This document shows positions 6,614 through 11,665 of a DNA stretch of 11,665 nt, one piece after another; within the stretch, counting starts at the first letter, position 1, and every line of letters starts with the position of its first letter. The DNA is taken from NCBI GenBank assembly GCA_002408185.1, contig DHQV01000058.1, positions 394-12,058 of the forward strand, given 5' to 3'. This stretch comes from Deltaproteobacteria bacterium UBA5329. Its GTDB lineage: Bacteria; Desulfobacterota; Syntrophorhabdia; Syntrophorhabdales; Syntrophorhabdaceae. Made by a program: the position numbers and the translations under genes. Under the pieces are notes generated by a model that saw only the letters and a program-made list of their open reading frames with translations, searched no databases and was not told where the DNA came from.

Positions 6614-8494
6614 TTAGCCTATCTTTTTTACCACCGTTTCCACATCCAGCCCCTGGCTTGCCAGCACCTCGTCTGTTTCGCCGGAAACGCCGTAGGCTGT
6701 TGCACCGAAGGAAAGAAGCTTGCCCTTGAACCCCGCTTTCAGAAGGCCGGAGGCAATTACCGGTACGATACCGGTGCTCACGTTGTGATCTTCATAGGTC
6801 GCTATCAAAGGAAGAACGGCAAGTCTCGCTATCGCTTCTTCATCTTCTTCATCTACGCACGGCATATTGATGACAGCGAATGTCTTCCCCTTTTCGGCCA
6901 GTTTTTCCCTGACGGTAAGGGCCTTCGAAACGAGGCCACCGTACGTGATGATCGCCCCGTCCGAGCCTTCGGCTATGATGTCCATTTTGCCGTAGCGGAA
7001 AGAGTAATCACCGGCAAAATACGGCTGCCCTTCCCCTTTGCATATGACCGGCCAGCGGTTGCGGCCCGTCGCCACGAAAAAATTGCCTTTTGCGCTCGAT
7101 ATGTACCGGATAACCCTGTCCGTCTGGTTCGGGTCACACGGCACGATCACCTTTGCACGGTACAAGCTGCGGATGAGCCCTATATAATCGACACACTGAT
7201 GGGTCTTGCCGTCGGGCCCGACGTCGAGGCCGACGTGGGTGATGACCGTCTTGAGATTCGTGTTGTTTATGTCATTGATACGCTGTTGGTTATACACCTC
7301 GTCTATCCCGAACACACCGAAATCGGCAAAAAAGGTAAGGATCCCGCTGATCGACATGGCCCCCGCAACCGTTGCCGTGTTATGTTCCTGAATGCCGCCC
7401 TGGAAGAAATATTCAGGATAAGCCTTTGCAAAATCCGCCGTTTTCACGGAGCTTGCAAGGTCGCAATCGAACGCGGCGACCGGCCGTCCGTTCGGGATGT
7501 TCCTGTCGCCGATGTCTTTTAGGGCCTTGCCGAATGCCGTCCGGTTATCGACCTTGTCTGATTCGTTGTAGGTGAAAGGCGAGCCGGTATCGATCGCCTC
7601 GTCCATGTTTTTGCTGTCAAGGCTATACGTCCATCTTCCTTTTCTAATGTCCCTGTAATATTCAAGCCTGTCCTCGAGACCGAGTATCGCCATTGCCTCT
7701 TTATATTCCGCCGCGTTCAAAGGGCTTCCGTGGTATTTTTCCTTGTGCTCCATGAACGGAACGCCATGGCCCATGATCGTTTTTGCCACGATGCAGACAG
7801 GGTTTTCATCGTCACTTCTCGCTTTCCTGAGGGCACTGTATATTTCCTGGTGATCATGACCGTTCTCGACCTCGATGATATCCCATCCGTCGGAAAGAAA
7901 ATTCTCCACTATGTTCTGGGGCATGACGAGATCGATACTGCCGCTTATCTGGAGCCCGTTATAATCAATGAGGGCCGTTATATTCGTCAGACCGTACTTG
8001 CTCGCAAAGCGGCGTGCTTCGGAGATCTGGCCCTTCTGCTGTTCGCCGTCGCCCATAAGCACGTATACGTGGGACGAACTGTTTCGCAGCCTTGATGCCA
8101 TGGCAAAACCTGCCCCCGCAGAAAGCCCCTGCCCCAAGTTGCCTGTCGACCACTGTATGAAGGGGATCCCCTTCACAACGTGGCCTTCGAAAGGGCTTCC
8201 GGATTTTCTAAAAAATGCAATGACCTCGTCGACGGGCATGTGTCCCAGTCGTGCGAGACTGGCATAGGCCCCGGGCGAGGTATGGCCATGGCTCACGACT
8301 ATCTGGTCCTGGTCGTTACCGGTGAGATTCGCATACGAAAAGATGGTGAGGTACAGATCGAGAGATGACATCGACCCACCCGGATGACCTGTCCCGGAGA
8401 GGTGCGTCATCGTCAGAATATCGCCTTTGGCGAGGTGGGACAGCTTCTTGAGGTGATCGATTTCTTTATCGGTCAGCTTTTCAGCGTCAAACAT
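6614..8494 (-). CDS. tkt: Transketolase (thiamine diphosphate dependent)
   Basis: This enzyme moves two-carbon ketol units between sugar phosphates in the non-oxidative pentose phosphate pathway and supplies ribose 5-phosphate for nucleotides. Features with the ATG at 8494 as residue 1: GTGHPGGSMSS (35-44), VSHGHTSPGAYASLARLG (67-84), STGNLGQGLSAG (116-127), the ThDP motif GDGE (148-151) through N179, the catalytic glutamate E370 in GIQEH, and GPDGKTHQ (426-433). The N-terminal ThDP domain covers about 1-285, the Pyr domain about 315-480 and the C-terminal domain about 490-626. The length of 626 residues and the sequence fit the single-chain type common in anaerobes and deltaproteobacteria rather than the E. 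coli TktA type. ATG 8494 is preserved by GGGAGG at 8-base spacing; a 12-residue extension to 8530 lacks a ribosome site. It starts one base after the nth stop, and its ribosome site lies inside the last nth codons, so the two are probably translationally coupled. Confidence 0.92.
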   Translation of the reverse strand: MFDAEKLTDKEIDHLKKLSHLAKGDILTMTHLSGTGHPGGSMSSLDLYLTIFSYANLTGNDQDQIVVSHGHTSPGAYASLARLGHMPVDEVIAFFRKSGSPFEGHVVKGIPFIQWSTGNLGQGLSAGAGFAMASRLRNSSSHVYVLMGDGEQQKGQISEARRFASKYGLTNITALIDYNGLQISGSIDLVMPQNIVENFLSDGWDIIEVENGHDHQEIYSALRKARSDDENPVCIVAKTIMGHGVPFMEHKEKYHGSPLNAAEYKEAMAILGLEDRLEYYRDIRKGRWTYSLDSKNMDEAIDTGSPFTYNESDKVDNRTAFGKALKDIGDRNIPNGRPVAAFDCDLASSVKTADFAKAYPEYFFQGGIQEHNTATVAGAMSISGILTFFADFGVFGIDEVYNQQRINDINNTNLKTVITHVGLDVGPDGKTHQCVDYIGLIRSLYRAKVIVPCDPNQTDRVIRYISSAKGNFFVATGRNRWPVICKGEGQPYFAGDYSFRYGKMDIIAEGSDGAIITYGGLVSKALTVREKLAEKGKTFAVINMPCVDEEDEEAIARLAVLPLIATYEDHNVSTGIVPVIASGLLKAGFKGKLLSFGATAYGVSGETDEVLASQGLDVETVVKKIG

Positions 8495-8495
8495 T

Positions 8496-9128
8496 TCACT
8501 TGCCTCCCATGGAGTAATAATCGCAATCATCGCGCAACAGGCAGCGTGGGCAATCGGGTTTTTTCGCCTTACAAATGTACCGCCCGTGAACTATCATAAG
8601 AAGGGAGAATGCCGTCCACGATCTCGTCGGCACAATGGATCTCAGGTCGGCCTCGATCTTCTCCAGGTACTTGTTCGCAGTGAACCCGATCCGCAAGGAT
8701 ACGCGGGCAACATGCGTATCGACTATGATACCCGGTTTGTCGTATGCAAGGCCGACGATCATATTGGCCGATTTGCGTCCTATCCCCTTTACCGTCGCAA
8801 ACGTGTCGATATCATCGGGGACCTTACCGCCAAACCTGTTCACAAGCTCACTGGCTATATTTTTTATGCTCTTTGCCTTGTTGCGGTAAAAACCCGTCGG
8901 GCGTATGCCTTCTTCGAGTTCAGCTTCCGGTGCTTTCATATAATCTTCCGCCGTCCTGTATTTCTTGAACAGGTCTTTTGTCACCGCATTGACCCTCTCA
9001 TCGGTGCATTGGGCGGACAATACCGTGGCTACGACGAGTTCGAGCGGGTTTGTGTAGGAAAGCTCCACCCGGGGCCCGCCGTGCATTGTCCGAAGCCTTT
9101 CAATAATTGAGGTGACATCTTTTTTCAT
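8496..9128 (-). CDS. nth: Endonuclease III (DNA glycosylase/AP lyase)
   Basis: The product is a base-excision repair enzyme that removes oxidised pyrimidines and cleaves the abasic site. Its 210 residues are the standard length. The helix-hairpin-helix reads VKGIGRKSANMIVGLAY (113-129) with the catalytic lysine K119, and the catalytic aspartate D137 lies in VDTHVARVSLRIG. The [4Fe-4S] cluster ligands C186, C193, C196 and C202 show the exact C-X6-C-X2-C-X5-C spacing. LSAQCTDERVN (37-47) is the other family signature. The ATG at 9128 has no clear Shine-Dalgarno. A predicted promoter lies about 20 bases upstream, and a short upstream frame overlaps the start as ATGA (9128-9125). nth leads the nth-tkt pair. 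Confidence 0.95.
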   Translation of the reverse strand: MKKDVTSIIERLRTMHGGPRVELSYTNPLELVVATVLSAQCTDERVNAVTKDLFKKYRTAEDYMKAPEAELEEGIRPTGFYRNKAKSIKNIASELVNRFGGKVPDDIDTFATVKGIGRKSANMIVGLAYDKPGIIVDTHVARVSLRIGFTANKYLEKIEADLRSIVPTRSWTAFSLLMIVHGRYICKAKKPDCPRCLLRDDCDYYSMGGK

Positions 9129-9146
9129 AACGGACGAGAATGTAAC

Positions 9147-9177
9147 TTTATACCATTTTGACTGAGAATGTGTCCAA
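9147..9177 (-). promoter_or_regulatory. Candidate extended -10 promoter for nth
   Basis: The minus strand has TGG followed by TATAAA (9152-9147), an extended -10, and TTGGACA (9177-9171) upstream, with 18-19 bases between boxes depending on alignment. The start would fall near 9140, only about 12 bases before the nth ATG. It begins right after the T-rich tail of the element at 9187-9288. Confidence 0.55.
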
Positions 9178-9288
9178 AAGAAAAAGGTTCCAGGTTAATT
9201 AATTCAGTCATATCGAATTCCCCATCATGTCGGTCCAAGTACCTTCCGGATACCGCAATAATTCTGTTTTTTGTATTTAACCTGGAAC
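9178..9288 (-). terminator. 12-bp inverted repeat with T-rich tail, possible polX terminator
   Basis: GTTCCAGGTTAA (9187-9198) and TTAACCTGGAAC (9277-9288) are perfect inverted repeats separated by 78 bases. On the minus strand the second arm is followed by CTTTTTCTTTT (to about 9178), as in an intrinsic terminator, but the loop is very long. The element lies 13 bases past the polX stop and just before the nth promoter. It could be a terminator, an mRNA stabiliser or a small non-coding repeat with inverted ends. The whole 9129-9300 gap holds this element, the nth promoter and a possible leader frame. Confidence 0.45.
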
Positions 9289-9300
9289 ATAGAACAATGT

Positions 9301-11022
9301 TCATACCCCGCGCTTCTGTTTCATGATCCGCGTGATCTCTTCCAGGCTGAGCGTGTTCAGTACGTCCTTCTTCTCCAGCCAGCCTTTGCGGGCGATGCAA
9401 ACTCCATAGAAGACCTCCATAAGGCCGGCAGTGTTGTGGGCGTCGGGATTTATGGAAATACGGACATCTTTCGATTGGGCATAGGGCAAATGGCGCCAGT
9501 CAATATCCAGTCTGTACGGGCTGGCGTTGAGTTCAATTATTTTATCGTGCCGCGCCGCCTCATCGATAATGGTCCTCATATCGACATCGTAGCCCTCGCG
9601 CGACAGGAGCAGCCTTCCCGTCGGGTGGCCAAGCATGGTCATATACGGGTTCCTTATCGCAGCAATGATGCGTGCCATCTGCTCATCCCTTTTGAGCCTG
9701 AAATTTGAATGGACCGAGGCTATGACAAAATCAAAACCCTTCAGGACATCTTCATCATAATCGAGAGTGCCGTCAGGCAGTATATCGCTTTCGATACCTT
9801 TGAATATATGGAAATCGGGCCATTTTTTATTCAGAGAGTCTATGAGGTCCCATTGTCTCCTGACATCGTCTGTTTTGAGACCGCCTGCATAATAGGCGCT
9901 TTTGCTGTGGTCGGATATGCCGATATACCTGTACCCCAACTTCCGGGCGGCTTCCGCCATGGTCTCGACAGAATCCGAGCCGTCAGAGAAACTCGTATGG
10001 ATATGGAATACGCCCTGTATATCCGTCTCCGTTACGAGGTCAGGGATCGCACCGGCCTCGGCTGCCTCGATCTCTCCCATGTCTTCTCGCATCTCCGGAG
10101 GGACATAGTCAAGCTTAAGCCTCTCATAAACTTCTTTCTCGGAATCCGCAACTACGGATCTGACTCCATCGAAGAGCCCGTATTCATTGAGCTTAAGGCC
10201 CAGTTTTTTCGCAATGCCTCTCAGGCGGACGTTGTGCTCCTTGCTCCCCGTAAAGTACATGAGGGCAAAGGGAAACTCATGGGACTCGACAATGCGCAGG
10301 TCCGCATCGACCCCGGAGATGAGCCGTACCGACGTCTTGGTATCACCCCTGAGATATATTTCCTCGATCTCCGGAAGTGTTGTGAAAGTAAGCGATACCG
10401 CCTCCTTGTCCCCTCCCGCCACAAGAATATCCACGTCACGGATCACCTCTTTTCTCCTGCGTATGCTCCCGCATATCTCGATGGCGCCACCGCGTGCCTT
10501 TTCCCCTAATTTATACAGCATGCTCAGGGCTTGAGGGTAGACATCAGCGAACAGATGCTCGCCCTTGTGCTGCTTCATGAACTCTATACCCTTCAGGACT
10601 TTTTCCTGGGTCCTTTCGCCAAACCCGGCAAGGTTTACGAGTCGGTTCTCACGGCAGGCATATTCAAGTTCACCAACGTTTGTGATGGACAGGTTTTCGA
10701 AAAGAAGTTTTATCTTTCGCGGCCCGAGGTTTGGGATCCGCGCCAACTCAAGAAGCGACTCTGGCAATTCCTTTTTCAACTGCTCGTAGTATTCTATCTT
10801 TCCCGTCGTAAAATACTCGTTGATCCTCCCGGCGATCGCCTCGCCAATGCCCCGTACCTCGCGCAGTCGCCCCTCCGACACGATCTGCTCAAGCTCCGTG
10901 CGAATCTCCGATACCGCATGCGCCGCATTGATATATGCGCGGCATTTGAATGCATTTTCTCCCCTTATTTCAAGAAGCCTGCCAATGTTCTCAAGAATAC
11001 TGACGATATTCGCTGCGGGCAT
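9301..11022 (-). CDS. polX: DNA polymerase/3'-5' exonuclease PolX
   Basis: This is a bacterial family X polymerase with a C-terminal PHP nuclease domain, which fills short gaps and trims 3' ends in base-excision repair. From ATG 11022 it has 573 residues, close to Bacillus subtilis PolX as I recall it. The N-terminal 8-kDa and helix-hairpin-helix region covers about 1-150 (GIGEAIAGRI at 58-67, IPNLGPRKI at 96-104). The polymerase palm has GSIRRRKEVIRDVDIL (185-200) with metal ligands D196 and D198, and D241 in ADLRIV. PHP metal ligands are H340, H342, D371, H372, E411, H438, H466, D527 and H529, all present, so both activities look intact. A longer frame from TTG 11097 is rejected because family homology begins near MPAANIVSILENIG. 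No Shine-Dalgarno precedes the ATG, and the predicted transcript starts almost on it. Confidence 0.94.
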   Translation of the reverse strand: MPAANIVSILENIGRLLEIRGENAFKCRAYINAAHAVSEIRTELEQIVSEGRLREVRGIGEAIAGRINEYFTTGKIEYYEQLKKELPESLLELARIPNLGPRKIKLLFENLSITNVGELEYACRENRLVNLAGFGERTQEKVLKGIEFMKQHKGEHLFADVYPQALSMLYKLGEKARGGAIEICGSIRRRKEVIRDVDILVAGGDKEAVSLTFTTLPEIEEIYLRGDTKTSVRLISGVDADLRIVESHEFPFALMYFTGSKEHNVRLRGIAKKLGLKLNEYGLFDGVRSVVADSEKEVYERLKLDYVPPEMREDMGEIEAAEAGAIPDLVTETDIQGVFHIHTSFSDGSDSVETMAEAARKLGYRYIGISDHSKSAYYAGGLKTDDVRRQWDLIDSLNKKWPDFHIFKGIESDILPDGTLDYDEDVLKGFDFVIASVHSNFRLKRDEQMARIIAAIRNPYMTMLGHPTGRLLLSREGYDVDMRTIIDEAARHDKIIELNASPYRLDIDWRHLPYAQSKDVRISINPDAHNTAGLMEVFYGVCIARKGWLEKKDVLNTLSLEEITRIMKQKRGV

Positions 11023-11029
11023 AGCTACA

Positions 11030-11058
11030 ATCGTAATGTCGAACCTGCAGCATGTCAA
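11030..11058 (-). promoter_or_regulatory. Promoter of polX, predicted leaderless or nearly so
   Basis: The minus strand shows a perfect TTGACA (11058-11053), a 17-base spacer and TACGAT (11035-11030; four of six -10 matches, including the conserved first TA and last T). The start point would fall near 11023, next to the polX ATG at 11022. Confidence 0.6.
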
Positions 11059-11174
11059 TAATAATACCAACGAACGGTAAAAGGCTAAGCAGGGCAACTC
11101 TCGGGATAATTTTTAGGAGTAAAAGAGGCATGATCAGGGTAGTCAGCCGCCGATTGCGCATTTCCGCCTGGCCT

Positions 11175-11237
11175 TTAACCGTTAGTCTTTGCCCGTTCGC
11201 TGTTCGTCGTTAGCCGTTATTCTTTAGCCGTTAATTT
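11175..11237 (+). repeat. Degenerate 14-nt repeat units in the polX/zinc-protein divergent gap
   Basis: Units read TTAACCGTTAGTCT (11175-11188), TTAGCCGTTATTCT (11210-11223) and TTAGCCGTTAATTT (11224-11237). The last two are in tandem, and related words (CCGTTCGCTGTTCGTCG) fill the space between. The block lies between divergent polX and the small zinc-binding gene, and its frames are open on the plus strand only because of the repeat composition. The rest of the 11023-11247 gap holds the polX promoter and nothing else I can support. Confidence 0.6.
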
Positions 11238-11286
11238 TCTTGCAATCGTGCGGTTCTTCAGGTATGATGCGGGTAAAGAGAAGCCC

Positions 11287-11505
11287 GTGCCAGCAAAGAA
11301 AAAAGCCCTCTATTATACCGAACCGCTGTTTGAAGACCTCAAAAAGGATTATTGCTATGTCTGCGGCAAGCGGATAAAGGAAAATGAAGGACTTCACATA
11401 GGCAATAACCTGTGGCGCCACAAGGTATGCAAACCCGGCAGCGCCCACTGGCTCCGTTCCTCCCTGGCCAAAGAAGAATCGACTTTAACCATTTTCAAGG
11501 CGTAA
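11287..11505 (+). CDS. Small CCHC zinc-binding protein, function unknown
   Basis: This is the only plus-strand gene. From GTG 11287 (MPAKKKALYYTE...) the product has 72 residues and is basic at the N-terminus. Its centre has CYVCGKRI followed 19 residues later by HKVC, a C-X2-C...H-X2-C zinc-knuckle pattern with aromatic and glycine residues between (GLHIGNNLWRHKVC). The rest, about ten residues of SAHW and SSLAKEES type, is polar. It resembles small conserved single-domain proteins of bacteria, but I cannot name the family. GTG 11248 (85 residues) is the longer option; neither start has a good ribosome site, and the open frame continues upstream through the 14-nt repeats, so the extension is suspect. 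It is divergent from polX. Zinc binding is inferred from the cysteine/histidine spacing; nucleic acid or protein binding is only a guess. Confidence 0.65.
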   Translation: MPAKKKALYYTEPLFEDLKKDYCYVCGKRIKENEGLHIGNNLWRHKVCKPGSAHWLRSSLAKEESTLTIFKA

Positions 11506-11528
11506 TCCAATTAAAGGAAAGGAAAACC

Positions 11529-11565
11529 AAAGACACTGGATCCCGGCAAGCAGGGATGACGAGGC
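11529..11565 (+). repeat. Dispersed palindromic repeat, copy 3
   Basis: It starts AAAGACACTGGATCCCGGC, identical over 19 bases to copy 2, but the palindrome is decayed: ATCCC (11540-11544) and GGGAT (11553-11557) still pair around an imperfect centre. The tail carries GGATTCCCG and CATCCGGCCGG, related to the GC-rich tail of copy 1. It begins 24 bases after the zinc-protein stop. Confidence 0.8.
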
Positions 11566-11574
11566 GTGATGGAT

Positions 11575-11630
11575 TCCCGTATTTTGCGCCCATCCGGCCG
11601 GTCTAAACGGGATCTTTACATTCTTTTTTT
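11575..11630 (+). terminator. Weak candidate terminator after the zinc-binding gene
   Basis: TCCCGT (11575-11580) pairs with ACGGGA (11607-11612), with a CCGGCCGG palindrome in the loop (11594-11601), and a T-rich run TTCTTTTTTT follows at 11621-11630. The stem is short, the loop is long and the T-run is 8 bases away, so this is a tentative call. The hairpin is built from the tail of repeat copy 3. Confidence 0.3.
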
Positions 11631-11665
11631 GCTTGAGACTTGAATCGGGTAGGAGGCGGGGTTGC

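Noticed and set aside
6557..7522. 321-codon plus-strand open frame opposite the transketolase
   Set aside because: It lies wholly antisense to a well-conserved transketolase, has no recognisable domain or ribosome site, and its composition is that of a mirrored GC-rich third-position frame.
9709..10509. 266-codon plus-strand open frame opposite polX
   Set aside because: It is antisense to the intact polymerase and PHP regions and shows no family signature; polX carries all expected catalytic residues.
11023..11097. 25-residue N-terminal extension of PolX from TTG 11097
   Set aside because: It lies across the polX promoter, uses a TTG without a ribosome site and precedes the point where family similarity begins.
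11130..11213. 27-codon plus-strand frame with a good AGGAG upstream
   Set aside because: Its second half is translation of the TTARCCGTTA repeat words, and the peptide (ending CPFAVRR) is typical of such repeats rather than a conserved protein.
11651..11665. AGGAGG followed by TTG at the right edge as the start of a further plus-strand gene
   Set aside because: Only one codon is visible; the motif alone cannot support a gene call.
1..11665. CRISPR array, prophage, transposase, toxin-antitoxin or defence genes
   Set aside because: No regularly spaced repeats of CRISPR type and no such protein families were seen; apart from the short palindromes the window is housekeeping genes.

Overview
The window comes from a bacterial chromosome, most likely an anaerobic, deltaproteobacterium-like (Desulfobacterota) lineage, possibly a syntroph of the Syntrophus/Syntrophorhabdus type. 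That placement is an inference. It rests on a glutaconyl-CoA decarboxylase-type carboxyltransferase, a stand-alone AICAR transformylase, the one-chain transketolase family shared by many anaerobes, and dispersed GGATYCCGG palindromes between genes. No marker here fixes the genus. Only about 25 bases of 16S rRNA are present, too few for phylogeny.

Nearly everything reads on the minus strand, so transcription order runs from high to low coordinates. Minus-strand genes in that order: polX (11022-9301, DNA polymerase X with PHP exonuclease), nth (9128-8496, endonuclease III), transketolase (8494-6614, one base after nth), a stand-alone AICAR transformylase (6466-5180), a predicted 26-residue membrane peptide (5102-5022), gcdA (4890-3172, with its own consensus promoter and a strong intrinsic terminator), bioF (3062-1890), bioA (1670-318), and finally the promoter, leader and first bases of a 16S rRNA gene leaving the left edge. 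The only plus-strand gene is a small CCHC zinc-binding protein near the right end (11287-11505), divergent from polX.

Functionally, polX and nth suit base-excision repair. The transketolase supplies pentose phosphates and AICAR transformylase performs the ninth step of purine synthesis. GcdA belongs to glutaryl-CoA/glutaconyl-CoA and anaerobic aromatic degradation. BioF and BioA catalyse the first two committed steps of biotin ring assembly; GcdA-type decarboxylases need biotin, so the closeness of gcdA and bioFA may be meaningful, although a terminator separates them.

The borders between genes hold most of the unusual material: three same-orientation copies of a palindromic repeat beginning AAAGACACTGG, a 48-bp inverted-repeat structure after the transketolase, a 102-bp element with 12-bp inverted ends between polX and nth, and degenerate 14-nt units upstream of the zinc-binding gene. 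I see no phage, transposase, CRISPR, tRNA, toxin-antitoxin or defence module, and most of the window is ordinary housekeeping sequence.
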